From contig CABVRZ010000019.1 of the NCBI GenBank assembly GCA_902500775.1, positions 1 to 64,000 on the forward strand: a stretch of 64,000 bases of DNA, read 5' to 3'. Position numbers and translations under genes: made by a program. Under the pieces are notes generated by a model, which searched no databases, was not told the DNA's origin, and saw nothing but the letters and a program-made list of their open reading frames with translations. Source of the DNA: an uncultured Nitrospira sp. GTDB lineage: Bacteria > Nitrospirota > Nitrospiria > Nitrospirales > Nitrospiraceae. Below are positions 53,113 through 62,734 of this stretch, piece after piece (the first letter of the stretch is position 1; each line of letters opens with the position of its first letter).

Positions 53113-53802
53113 CTAAAAATGATAGCCAATACCGAAAACAAAATGGTGCGCGCTGTAATGGAGGCTGAATCCTGAAACTCCTGCACCGAACGCAGCCGTA
53201 TCGAGGCTGAAGCGTACGTGGTTATATTTCCATTCCCCAAACACGGCGAACTTTGGTGTAATCAGGTAACGCAAGCCTACCTGCGTATTCAAACCAGGCT
53301 TCGTGCTGCTCGTAGAATCAGTGGAGTCCTTGAGCTGTGCGAAGAAAATTGCGGGGCCAGCACCCGCATAGGGTTGAAACCGTTCTCCGGGATACCGCAC
53401 TACCAGATTAAACGCCAAGGTGGTAACCCGAAAGTTTGCGCCACTAAGTTCCTGAGATATCGGAAGACTTCCATCCAAAGCCGCCAGCATCACATTCTGT
53501 TGCTTCAGATGGGGTGTGGTTGTGAAGGCCTCGGTCTCGATTCCGAGCAACTTGACCGAATCAAAGTAGTAGCCCAGCTTGCCTCCATACATAATCGAAT
53601 TCTTAAGATCGAGATCGCTGAGCGATGACGGTGGCAGAACGGTTTGATCAATCGCCAGATCCACCTGACTAGCGTTTCGTGGACTCGTGAATCCCACTTG
53701 GCCTGCCATGTACACCTCTCCCCAAGCAGGAAAGGATACAGCGACTAACAACAGCGCAGCTGCAATGCTAAGGCTACTTTTGCAGAGCATGGGCTGGTCC
53801 AT
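53113..53802 (-). CDS. Outer-membrane beta-barrel protein
   Basis: The 229-residue protein has a signal peptide (cleavage near FPAWG-E, residue 28) and then eight or so alternating beta strands typical of small OmpA/OmpW-like barrels, for example MYGGKLGYYFD, FRVTTLAFNLVVRYPG, LNTQVGLRYLITPKFAVFGE and FSLHYSAHHFVFGIGYHF. It ends in Phe, as outer-membrane barrels do. A purine-rich site GGGGGTAGG precedes the ATG. No function beyond an envelope porin-like protein can be given. The 290 bases upstream hold nothing recognisable. Confidence 0.8.
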   Translation of the reverse strand: MDQPMLCKSSLSIAAALLLVAVSFPAWGEVYMAGQVGFTSPRNASQVDLAIDQTVLPPSSLSDLDLKNSIMYGGKLGYYFDSVKLLGIETEAFTTTPHLKQQNVMLAALDGSLPISQELSGANFRVTTLAFNLVVRYPGERFQPYAGAGPAIFFAQLKDSTDSTSSTKPGLNTQVGLRYLITPKFAVFGEWKYNHVRFSLDTAAFGAGVSGFSLHYSAHHFVFGIGYHF

Positions 53803-54092
53803 CCTACCCCCTATATACCTCTATATCGGCGATTCCCTCACGCACTCCCATTCAGATCTGGTACGCACATCGAACTCGTATTCGATCACACGAATATCGA
53901 CATCATGCCATTGAAACGACCATGACAGCCTCAATTAGTTCGCACAATTCAGAATCGTTGACAGAATGAGGAATCGCCACACATAACAACGTCTATTGGT
54001 TGCCGCCGACCATCATCCCAGCTACGAGGCAATCACAGGGGAGCAACCTGCTCGCATCCTACTCCCCACGCTGCTGGACTGCCCCTTTCGCG

Positions 54093-54833
54093 CTACGGGA
54101 TTACAGTACAATTATATTGGCGTTGCTCGCCAACCACATACGTCTCTGGATTTGGCAACACGCACCTCGATATCTCCTTACCAGCCGGCACAGGCGCTCC
54201 GGTATAGTTGAAACTCCAGGGCGGATTTCCACCACCAAGAGACGTCGCACAGGCATGCACATCGGTGGTATTCGTGATACTAGGATTACAGGGACAGAGG
54301 TGTAACCCATCATTGTCACAAAAATAGTCCGCAACAGTGGCAATCATATTGATGGGAACTACATCGACAGGTACCCAGGTTGCATCGTTTCCATTTATGT
54401 TGATGCAGAGCCGCCTGAGTTCCACACAGGCAGGATTGGCGTCGCATTCCGCTCTTGTCTTTGCGACTCCCGCGCCATTGACAATCGCTCCAATAAAATT
54501 TGCTACACCCTTCTTATCGGGGGAGGCGGTGCCGACGGCAAAACCAGTATTGAACGTAATATTTTGCGTAAATACACGACCGGTCCCAATGTGCCCTCCG
54601 CCGTTCTGACATACCAGAATAACTTCCTGCGGTTCATTCACCGGAGGTTCAACGGTGCAAGCCAGCGACAATTGGTTCTTGTCAACGTTTTTGACTTGCC
54701 CCTGCGCATCACACTGCACGCCTTTCGCGTAGTACTTTCCGTTAATCCAATACCCCGCTTCTGCGTCAGGATTGGCAAATACCAAGAGACCCAAGACACA
54801 TAGACAGATGGTAGGCACCCATTTGAACATCAT
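54093..54833 (-). CDS. Secreted cysteine-rich protein, unknown function
   Basis: The 246-residue protein has a signal peptide (cleavage after AEA, near residue 26) and ten or more Cys in the mature part, several in short pairs (CDNDGLHLCPCNP, CDANPACVELRRLC), which suggests disulfide-stabilised folding in the periplasm or outside the cell. GAGGAGG stands five bases before the first ATG. It sits 95 bases behind the FecR-TPR-barrel gene on the same strand and may be co-transcribed with it. I recognise no family. Confidence 0.7.
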   Translation of the reverse strand: MMFKWVPTICLCVLGLLVFANPDAEAGYWINGKYYAKGVQCDAQGQVKNVDKNQLSLACTVEPPVNEPQEVILVCQNGGGHIGTGRVFTQNITFNTGFAVGTASPDKKGVANFIGAIVNGAGVAKTRAECDANPACVELRRLCININGNDATWVPVDVVPINMIATVADYFCDNDGLHLCPCNPSITNTTDVHACATSLGGGNPPWSFNYTGAPVPAGKEISRCVLPNPETYVVGEQRQYNCTVIP

Positions 54834-54928
54834 ATAAACCTCCTCTGCGGTGTTAGTGCGGAGTTCTCACGGTTTCTCGGATACAGCCCTATTCTTCTTG
54901 ACCTCTAAAACAACAAACCGTCACACCC

Positions 54929-57900
54929 TTAGGGAAAAGTCAGTGTGAGCTTGGCAAACACCATCCTGCTCGGTTGTATTAACGCGTTCTTAAAATCAGG
55001 ATCAAAGAATTCGAACCTCTTGTTCGTTAGATTGGTCCCTCCGACCGTCAATAGTCCGAACCGTTTTGGCAGTCGATAGGTGATGCCGGCGTCAATGAGC
55101 CAGAAGTTGGTGCTTCCTCCACGTATATTGTCGTCGAGCGGGCCGGTAAAGACACCGTCTTGTTTGACGAAGGTGCCGGTTAGAAACAGGCCGAGTCCGG
55201 ATGGATGGAACACCTTCGCACCCAACGGTACCTTATGTGTATTGACCTCTAACGCCCCATCGGTAAACTGCTGGTCACGTATCATCCGAGACCAACGGTA
55301 TTCCGCTCTCAGTGCCAGCCAATCGTGCGGGGTCCAGAATGCGTATCCTTGAGCCTGATATTCATGCCAAGGCAACTTATTCACGACGACTGGATTGGTA
55401 AGGTCTGTGACAGGGTTCTTAGAATCCCGGATAGAGCCTTCTCCTCCCACTGCCAAACTCTGGGCAAGCTTCTGATTGATTCCGACAGCGTAGCGCCAGG
55501 CGCTGGTCCCATTGAGGTCATCGAAGAATTGATTGAATCCTGCAACCTGAGTCGGCTCGAGGGTCTGGTTCGTCACCAGCGGGCGTTTTATTTCCTGGAA
55601 CGCCCCTAGCCGGATGAGGGTGTTCGGCAAGGGATTCCAGAGCAGCCCAAACTTCGGATTCACTTGGGCCTTTCCCGTTACTGTCTGATCTTCTCCGCTT
55701 CTGAAGTCAGTACTAAATCCGCCCGTCACTGTCACCGAAGGGTGCGGCCGAAAATTTAAATAACTATAGACAACTCCATGGGTCAAATTACCCCCCACGC
55801 GTGAGGCGATCGTGTTGGCTGGTGGGATCACAATGGTATTGGAAGGGAGTCCAAGTAACAGAGGGTCGAATGCTAATTGTGAGTCGGTCCGTGAGACGAT
55901 GTGGGACAGATTCCCTCCCGTGACAAGATTGAAGTACTGCGAGCGATATTGATGCTGTAATTCGCCGGTCATGGCGTCGTCAGGAATTTGCAACTGTACT
56001 GAGCTCAATCCTGAACCTACCAAGCTGGGACTCACGCCAGAGGCAGCAAGGAACGGTGGAGACTTATCAAAAAGCGTACTCGAGGCATTTTGATAGATAA
56101 AAGAACCGAGTAGAACGGAGTCCGAGTTGAAATTATGTCTCACTCCCATTCGATACACATTTCGGCTTTCGGTTTGTTGCAAACCGCGAAAGAAATCTTC
56201 CTGAAAAAACCGCTGTCGCGTATCACCACGATCGAGTTTTCTGTTGCGATATTCAAATTGCACACTCGTTTGAGGGGTCAACTCAATCTGAACAAAGGCA
56301 TTCACCATTCGATCATCTTGCCCGGCGTTATCACGCCATCCGTTCGTCGTGAAATTGCTGACACCGAGGCTGTAGGAAATATTCTTGTGAATGCCCGACA
56401 CAATACCTTCCTGACCATGTGTTCCTAGTTCGCCACCAAGGAATGACCCTTGGAAGGTCGTCCGATTCCGATTCACCATGAGTGTGTTGAACTCATTGAA
56501 CGACGTGGCCGTAGGACCCAGTGACGCGAGAAGAAAGAGGTTGCTTTCAGCCAGCGTCGGCTGAATCGGGGTGATGCTAAGCGGTTGGAGGAGCTGTGAG
56601 ACCAACAACTCACTCACCCGCGCGATCTCATGGCGTTGTAGCGTTGAATAGGTATCCGCAAGCAGACGGTGAGCGGTAAAGCTGGTGGGATCAGAATTCA
56701 CCGATGCCCAACCTTCTAAAAGACCCAAATATTGGAAGCTTAGATCGTTGTAAATTCGACCAATGCTCGCGCTCCTGGCTGCGGCATCTGAATCCATCTG
56801 CAACTGCGACCGATAAACCGCTCGGTTCTTGTTGAGCTCGATCGCCTGCTCCATATCCTTGAGAGCTTCGACCGGCCGGTTTGTGAGTTGCTTCTGGAGT
56901 GCGTCATAGAAGAACGGCGTGGGGTCTTGGGGATCCAACTCCTTGGCATTCTGATATTCACGCTCGGTCAGGTCGTCGCGCTTTTCTTCGAAATAGGCTT
57001 TCCCTAGATAGCTCCGGATCATCGCGTTGTTCGGGTCCAAGCTGGCAGCGACTTCCATCTCGCGGCGACCTTCTTCGATGTTACCTTCCCGGAACTTGGC
57101 CAACCCTAATCCCAGTTGTGGCAATGCTGCGGCTTGGTCAAGTTCATGCGCTTGTTGAAACTCAGCCTGTGCCTCTTTGGTTTTGACCTGCAAGAGGTAG
57201 GCAAACCCTAACACCGTGTGTGCGCGCTCGACATTGGGATTTAACTTCACGCCCTTTTGCGCAGCTGCGAAGCCCTCGCCTAGTTGCTGCAGCGACAGAT
57301 GCATTTCTGCCAACCGCGACCAGGCCAGCGCATTGTTGGGTTCGGCCTTGACGGCTTCCTGGAGGCTCTTGAGCGCCCCTTCGGCATTGAAATTGGCTTG
57401 CTGAGCATAAGACATGGCGATCTTAGCGGAAGCGGACTGAGGATTCGCGGCCACTGCGCTGGTGGCCAAGCCTAACGCCTGTTCCTTGTCGTTTTGTACG
57501 ACGGCAATAATGGACTGGAGGGCAAGTGCGTCTGAAGAGCGTGGATTGGCCTTCAAGGCCTGATCGAGGTCCGCCTTGGCTTCACCCACTCGACCGACCG
57601 CCAGCGCGTCTGCGGCACGGTTGGTGAGCCATTGCGTTTCTCCCGCATCAGCGGCATTCCGGTCAATGACCGGCGGGTAATGGAGCGCCCACTGCACCGC
57701 GTCTCGCGGCTTGACGACGGTCTGATACGCAAGGGGTTTTCCGGTTTCGGCAAGAACCGACTGGCCGTTGGTGACAGTAACCGTTCCGGATTCATTGGCC
57801 GCGACGACCTTCCCTTCGAAGATCGTGACTTCAGCTTTTTCGTTACCGACGTTCACAGTACCTTCGGTACCTTCCACGCCTGCGTTCACAAACGCAGTCT

Positions 57901-58297
57901 TAATGTCGAGATTCCTAGGGAGTCGGCTGAAGAAGTGTATGGCGCCCTTCGTGAGTTCCACGAGCGAGCCGCCTTGTTTCTTGACGCCGCCGAGCGTCAT
58001 CGTGGTGTTTTGATCGAGGCGCAACATCGGCTGATTTGAGAGGGCGATGTCAGACCTGCTTCGTTCTTGGACGCGAATCACGTCGCCGGGACAAAACGTG
58101 TCGTTCAACTTAACCGGCCGCCACTGTGTGCTGTCGGTGGACCGAACATCCACCTTGCCCTCAACGGCCATCGCTTTTGCGATCGGCGGCTCGCATGTTG
58201 CGGCACGCGACGCGGCAGGAGCGAACAGATCCATCAGGAGACTTGTGCAAACCATGAAGCCTGAACAAATCGCCCATCGGCTCGCCGTGTCTCTCAT
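54929..58297 (-). CDS. FecR-TPR-outer membrane barrel fusion protein
   Basis: The 1,122-residue protein has a signal peptide (first 33 residues, cleavage near SRAAT). It then shows a FecR domain at about 45-195 (GKVDVRSTDSTQWRPVKLND, MLRLDQNTTMTLGG, GVEGTEGTVNVGNEKAEVTI), eight or so TPR units at about 225-545 (ALKANPRSSDALALQS, AVKAEPNNALAWSRLAEMHL, AASLDPNNAMIRSYLGKAYF), and a C-terminal part of about 550 residues rich in alternating strands that ends in LTLTFP, as in TonB-dependent receptor barrels, but without a plug. The ATG at 58297 has GGGAGG six bases upstream. Such FecR proteins are often next to CHASE2 cyclase genes, as here (690 bases upstream). It may be a surface sensor or exporter linked to that cyclase. 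Confidence 0.82.
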   Translation of the reverse strand: MRDTASRWAICSGFMVCTSLLMDLFAPAASRAATCEPPIAKAMAVEGKVDVRSTDSTQWRPVKLNDTFCPGDVIRVQERSRSDIALSNQPMLRLDQNTTMTLGGVKKQGGSLVELTKGAIHFFSRLPRNLDIKTAFVNAGVEGTEGTVNVGNEKAEVTIFEGKVVAANESGTVTVTNGQSVLAETGKPLAYQTVVKPRDAVQWALHYPPVIDRNAADAGETQWLTNRAADALAVGRVGEAKADLDQALKANPRSSDALALQSIIAVVQNDKEQALGLATSAVAANPQSASAKIAMSYAQQANFNAEGALKSLQEAVKAEPNNALAWSRLAEMHLSLQQLGEGFAAAQKGVKLNPNVERAHTVLGFAYLLQVKTKEAQAEFQQAHELDQAAALPQLGLGLAKFREGNIEEGRREMEVAASLDPNNAMIRSYLGKAYFEEKRDDLTEREYQNAKELDPQDPTPFFYDALQKQLTNRPVEALKDMEQAIELNKNRAVYRSQLQMDSDAAARSASIGRIYNDLSFQYLGLLEGWASVNSDPTSFTAHRLLADTYSTLQRHEIARVSELLVSQLLQPLSITPIQPTLAESNLFLLASLGPTATSFNEFNTLMVNRNRTTFQGSFLGGELGTHGQEGIVSGIHKNISYSLGVSNFTTNGWRDNAGQDDRMVNAFVQIELTPQTSVQFEYRNRKLDRGDTRQRFFQEDFFRGLQQTESRNVYRMGVRHNFNSDSVLLGSFIYQNASSTLFDKSPPFLAASGVSPSLVGSGLSSVQLQIPDDAMTGELQHQYRSQYFNLVTGGNLSHIVSRTDSQLAFDPLLLGLPSNTIVIPPANTIASRVGGNLTHGVVYSYLNFRPHPSVTVTGGFSTDFRSGEDQTVTGKAQVNPKFGLLWNPLPNTLIRLGAFQEIKRPLVTNQTLEPTQVAGFNQFFDDLNGTSAWRYAVGINQKLAQSLAVGGEGSIRDSKNPVTDLTNPVVVNKLPWHEYQAQGYAFWTPHDWLALRAEYRWSRMIRDQQFTDGALEVNTHKVPLGAKVFHPSGLGLFLTGTFVKQDGVFTGPLDDNIRGGSTNFWLIDAGITYRLPKRFGLLTVGGTNLTNKRFEFFDPDFKNALIQPSRMVFAKLTLTFP

Positions 58298-58988
58298 CAC
58301 CTACCTCCCTTCTCGGCGCGTCACGGCCATCCCACTGTGGAATCGGCCGTAAGTAGACTGGAAGGCTCTGATCAATCCGATTTTCTGACGGCTCGCTCAG
58401 TTCGCCAGATTCCTAACACGTCCTCATGTAGGGGGAAGGGGAGGGACCCTACCATGCCACCCAATCAATTACAAGCATTACTTATGAGGCGCCAATGCCA
58501 TCGCTACTTATGTTTACAAATGACTAGTAATACTATACTGAACGAACATCGTCATCGTTCAGGAAACCCAATTACTACTATTACAATAGGCAACATCATC
58601 TCTGTTGTCCGGCTATAGGCAAGTAGCGTACCCGCATAAAACTCAAATGCGGACAGAGAAGACATGACTGATCTGTTCCAGATCCAGCAGTTCAGCCATA
58701 CAGCATCGCGATAGTTGAACACGTTGATTTTTCACGACGTAGAACATCAGAGCGGGATACGTTAGTTGCTGGCCAGGTCAGCCAATCAATTACTTCCATT
58801 ATCGTGGTCGAGACCTTGATGGATCACAACAGGTCCACTGCATCCAAAAAGATGCTGTATCTGATTCGATTCAAGCCCGAAGGAGGTGGCTGACGATGCC
58901 ACCAGTTTTTTAAGGATTGAGGGAGCGGCTCTGCGGTCTCACAAAAGAGGATGGATTTCTTCACCCACCGATCAGGTAGCGCGGCAGA
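58298..58988. other. Intergenic region, no gene supported
   Basis: The 690 bases between the FecR fusion gene and the cyclase gene hold no supported gene. A plus-strand frame at 58337-58618 has poor composition. The only clear feature is a plus-strand terminator at 58885-58911, which implies some plus-strand transcript in this gap, perhaps a small RNA. Confidence 0.4.
58885..58911 (+). terminator. Plus-strand terminator without an assigned gene
   Basis: GGTGGC-TGACGAT-GCCACC followed by AG and TTTTTT has the form of a Rho-independent terminator on the plus strand. Both flanking genes are on the minus strand, so it should end an unrecognised plus-strand transcript. Confidence 0.45.
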
Positions 58989-61232
58989 TTATTTTTTCTC
59001 GAGCGTGACGACAGCGTCCCAAGGTTCTTCCGAAGGGGGAGTCTGGAGATACTGCTCACAGAGCGTAAGATAGAACTGAGAGGGGCCATCCTTCCCGGTG
59101 ACGTCGATACACTGTTCGAAAGCCGTGCGAGCCTGATCCCAGGAACGATTTCGAAAGGCCATCAACCCCTCCGCGAAGATCGCGCAGGTCTCATGCTGTG
59201 TCGGGTCTGCCTGTTCTGAGCGATTCACTAATTCATAAAGCCCCAACGGCTTACCTTTGCCTTTGAGCCGGAAGGTACCGAGTTGCCTGGTCAGCAGTCC
59301 GTCCAATCCTTGGATGACCTCGTCGCTCACGGCGATTTGGGTTCCAACATACTTATTGAATCCTTCCACGCGTGAGGCCGTATTCACGACATCGCCGGTT
59401 GGCCGGTATTCATAGTGATCCATAGCTCCGACCGCCCCGATCGTCAATTCACCGGCATGCAGACCGATGCGTGTGGGCAAACTATAGGGCGCTACAGATT
59501 GATTAAATCGGGCCACGGACTCGGACATCTCCAGCGCGGCCAGGCAAGCCTTTTTGCGCAAAGCCGGATCATCCTGCGATCCCTTCCAAATGGCTAAGAT
59601 CGAATCCCCTTTCAGATCCACGATCAGCCCACCATGTTTGCGCACCGGCTGGAAGAGCGCTTCGAAATACCGGCCAAGGAAATCACTGAGGTCCTTCGGC
59701 GTCATCTTCTCCGATAACGCAGTGTAGTCGCCGGCATCGGTAAACAGGCAGGTTCCGTAGACCACCTGGGTCGTCCCCTTGATGTTCGCCATATCCTTCG
59801 CCAATTGATCAACGACATCGTTCGGCAAATAGAGACCGAACGCGTTACGGATGTTCTTGCGTTCGCGATCCGATTCGACATAATTCCAAAGAACCGCGCC
59901 ACCGAATCCGATCGGCAACTGCACAAGAAGGGGGAGCACAATCGGATACCACTGCTGGCCGGACTGAAATTGGTATGTCGCGAGAGCCAGATAGAGCCCG
60001 GCCATGCCGACCATCGCCCCGACGGCCATGCTGAGGGGAATTAATCGACAGAGCACCCCGACGATAATCCCCCAAGACAGCAATAGCCCGATATGAGCCG
60101 GCAAGCTGATCGGCACGATCGTCGCGTCATCGAGAATGTTCAGAAAAGCGCTTGCGGCGATTTCCACTCCACCAATGAATACCCCGTTCCCCTGCGAGAA
60201 GACAGTGTAAAAGCTGTCTTTTCGTTCTGCGAGCAGAACCTCCGAAAGGCCGACAAAAACGGCTTTCCCCTTCACAACATCGAACGCTGGTCCTGACTCC
60301 GTTCCGATCAACAGGGCCTGATGATACGGGATCGTGGGAATCGTGCCGGGCGGCCCATAGAAGTTGATATACCGGCTGGCCTCTCCCCCGTACACATTAA
60401 TAAGCGCCTTCAGCCGGCGATACTGCCCCTCGTCTTTCGCTCGCAGTGACGACCGCTCTAATTCCTCGCGCACCTTCTCGACCAGCAATGGATCGCCTTC
60501 AAGCAGGTCTCGCAGGTCTCGAATCATCCCCACAAGTCCCCGCGTGCGTCGCTCCTTCTCAACATCGCCGGGCAGTCTGTCCGCATAGGTTGGAGTGACC
60601 CGTCTCACCAACCGCACCAAATCTCCGAACTCCTCCCATCCGTACAGCTGCAATGCCACAATCGGAAATGTCGGAACATCACCGGCCCCCTCCTGAAACG
60701 TCCAGTACTGATTCACCTTGAACGGAATCCTAGGCAGGACGAATGGAGCCGTTCCCATTGCCGCCCGTGCAAATGGCTCAAAGGGGTTGGTGATCTTCAC
60801 GATCGTTGCATCATTTCCGGCCGAAGAGGGTGGAATATCCTTCGCCCTCATGGCATCGGCAAGAACGACATTTCCGGCTCGGCGAATCGCCCGTTCAAAC
60901 AGATGATCGTCTTTCGCCACCTTCGGCTCGATAAAATGCACGTCGAAGGTGATGGCTTTGGCACCGGCTCGCACAAGGGTATCAATCAGTCTCGCATGAA
61001 CGGAGCGAGGCCACTTGTCGGGATTGTCCGGAATGTTGAGGCGTTCGGCAGAATCCCTATCGATGCTGACGACGACGGCTTCCGTGGGCGGTCGTTGAAC
61101 ACCTCGCAACTTAAAAAACAGATCAAGACCAAAATCTTCTTCAAAACTTCTCGCGATATCTGTGAAGCTAAAAGCAAGGCCCATGAGCCCAACCAGGCAG
61201 CCCCATGCAAACGCTTTGAGTGTTCTCGTCAT
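58989..61232 (-). CDS. CHASE2-domain class III nucleotide cyclase
   Basis: The 747-residue protein has an N-terminal membrane helix (AFAWGCLVGLMGLAFSF), a periplasmic CHASE2 sensor (about 30-375; PTEAVVVSIDRDSAERLN, AITFDVHF, YINFYGPPGTIPTIPYHQAL, GKAVFVGLSEVL), three membrane helices (about 385-465) and a class III cyclase domain. The metal aspartates are D499 (LFTDAGDYT) and D543 (DLKGDSILAIW); VNTASRVEGF gives the transition-state Asn and Arg. A short TPR-like tail follows. It should form cAMP, or possibly cGMP, in response to a periplasmic signal. The ATG at 61232 follows GGTGAGGGG closely; a longer frame adds 29 residues. It is transcribed in the same direction as the FecR fusion gene. 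Confidence 0.92.
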   Translation of the reverse strand: MTRTLKAFAWGCLVGLMGLAFSFTDIARSFEEDFGLDLFFKLRGVQRPPTEAVVVSIDRDSAERLNIPDNPDKWPRSVHARLIDTLVRAGAKAITFDVHFIEPKVAKDDHLFERAIRRAGNVVLADAMRAKDIPPSSAGNDATIVKITNPFEPFARAAMGTAPFVLPRIPFKVNQYWTFQEGAGDVPTFPIVALQLYGWEEFGDLVRLVRRVTPTYADRLPGDVEKERRTRGLVGMIRDLRDLLEGDPLLVEKVREELERSSLRAKDEGQYRRLKALINVYGGEASRYINFYGPPGTIPTIPYHQALLIGTESGPAFDVVKGKAVFVGLSEVLLAERKDSFYTVFSQGNGVFIGGVEIAASAFLNILDDATIVPISLPAHIGLLLSWGIIVGVLCRLIPLSMAVGAMVGMAGLYLALATYQFQSGQQWYPIVLPLLVQLPIGFGGAVLWNYVESDRERKNIRNAFGLYLPNDVVDQLAKDMANIKGTTQVVYGTCLFTDAGDYTALSEKMTPKDLSDFLGRYFEALFQPVRKHGGLIVDLKGDSILAIWKGSQDDPALRKKACLAALEMSESVARFNQSVAPYSLPTRIGLHAGELTIGAVGAMDHYEYRPTGDVVNTASRVEGFNKYVGTQIAVSDEVIQGLDGLLTRQLGTFRLKGKGKPLGLYELVNRSEQADPTQHETCAIFAEGLMAFRNRSWDQARTAFEQCIDVTGKDGPSQFYLTLCEQYLQTPPSEEPWDAVVTLEKK

Positions 61233-61689
61233 CCCCTCACCTTTTAGTAGGCGGCGGAAAAAGTCGGGTTGAGTATGCCAGGATATTCCATCGACTATCC
61301 ACAGGCGCCGATGGCTCACAAACGATCTCCCGAACAGGACCTGTCCGATTCCAGGTCATCTCAATCAGTCTTATCGTGCTGCAGCTTGAAAAGATTTCCG
61401 TTCTTAATCATCGACTCTCAAGCAAGCGCAACTGATCGTGAGCAAATACCCAGCACACCGGCCAATGCTCCCTCTCACTGTTCGGATTCCATTTTCTCAT
61501 CGTTATCGTTATCATGGGCGCCGCTAAACATGCTTGCGTATTACCGGACGTGCCTCGTGTCTTCTAAAACACCTCGACCAAGATCTCTGCTGGTACCACG
61601 CGCTCACTAATTGAGCCTGACGATGACAGCGATGTAACGACAGCCACTTGGACCACTCGCATCGGCCATCGCTAGAAGGAGTACGATCC
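61233..61689. other. Intergenic region between cyclase and cNMP-binding gene
   Basis: These 450 bases separate two divergent genes that may share a signalling function. No gene or clear promoter pair can be picked out by eye. GAAGGAG at 61675-61681 is the ribosome binding site of the next gene. Confidence 0.4.
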
Positions 61690-62458
61690 GTGCCCATTGA
61701 TTTCGTTACCATCATCGGCCTATTGGGAGGTTTTGTTATCTTGCCAGTCACTCGCAGAAAGGCATGATTTCCCTGCGTGTATTGTCCGTGGCCAGCAACG
61801 TCCTCTTTATCCCTACAGCGTGTTGCATGCACACTTTGAGATCGTTCAGTTGCTTTGCACACCGGAATTTCTTCTCAATGCCATCCTATTACCGGTCAAC
61901 TTCAAACGACTGTTAGAAATCATCCGGCTGACAAAGCAGATCGAACAAGCCACTGTAGAATCGCCCGTTTTGGATTGGCTGTTGCCGCATATGCATCTCA
62001 GGAAACACAACGCCGGGGACGCGCTGTTCAGAAAAGGGGACAAGTCCCACGAGGTTGTCTACGTAGCCGCCGGACGACTCAAACTACAGGAGGTCGACCA
62101 CTACATCGAACCCGGAGAATTGATCGGAGAGATCGGACTCTTCTCAGCTGAGAAGGTACGCACCATGACCGTGGTCTGTGAGACCAACTGCGAACTCTAT
62201 ACGATGACCGACGAGATGATCTATCACCTGTACTATCAAAATCCAAAGCTCGGCTTCTTTTTCATGCAGTTGATCGTCGAGCGACTGTTGCGAGACATAC
62301 GCCGTGGCAACCCTCAGTACGCTTCCTTCAGAATTGTCGTCGATGGAACACAGGTGCTTGGTCCAATGACCGTGAAGCACATACGAGGACGTCATGGCAT
62401 TCTCCTGAACCTCGACTCAACACCACTCCAGCCCGAGACGCTCCAGCCATACCGATAG
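61690..62458 (+). pseudogene. Membrane-anchored cyclic-nucleotide-binding protein, frameshifted
   Basis: A GTG at 61690 with AAGGAG eight bases upstream opens MPIDFVTIIGLLGGFVILPV, then stops at 61765-61767. A second frame from 61764 continues with MISLRVLSVASNVLFI, and a third from about 61810 with PYSVLHAHFEIVQLLCTPEF, which runs intact to 62458. Together these make the usual three-helix membrane region of a small family, followed by a cNMP-binding domain (NAGDALFRKGDKSHEVVYV, GELIGEIGLFSAEKVRTMTV with the phosphate-binding Glu and Arg). Two one-base shifts therefore separate the membrane part from the sensor part. This is either a decaying gene or sequencing error. The neighbouring CHASE2 cyclase would be its natural source of ligand. 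An alternative reading is a 253-residue protein from an in-frame start at 61697. Confidence 0.68.
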
Positions 62459-62574
62459 GCGATCAGTAGTTGATCAACGGAACTGTCGATAAATGGCACA
62501 GTATCGACAACAGGACTCCTTCGAGCAGAGCCCCTCTTGCAGACGACGTGGTCATCATCGATAATGGGTGCACC

Positions 62575-62709
62575 ATGAGCAAGCCTCGGTCTCTTTCACA
62601 CCGGCTTCAAAGTTCGCTGATATCATTCGGGATGTCAGTGTTTGCCTACCTGCTTGAGCGAATGATCCTACGCTCGCTCAAGAAAAGCGGAGGGAAGCCG
62701 CAATTGTAA
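62575..62709 (+). CDS. Short hydrophobic-helix protein, hypothetical
   Basis: A 44-residue frame (MSKPRSLSHRLQSSLISFGM, then SVFAYLLERMILRSLKKSGG) has a central amphipathic or membrane-seeking helix and basic ends. It lies between the cNMP-binding gene and the convergent UbiB gene. No strong ribosome binding site is seen; an upstream in-frame start gives a less likely 79-residue form. Weak call. Confidence 0.35.
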   Translation: MSKPRSLSHRLQSSLISFGMSVFAYLLERMILRSLKKSGGKPQL

Positions 62710-62734
62710 TGCGTGTCTTTTAGACGACTCGAGT

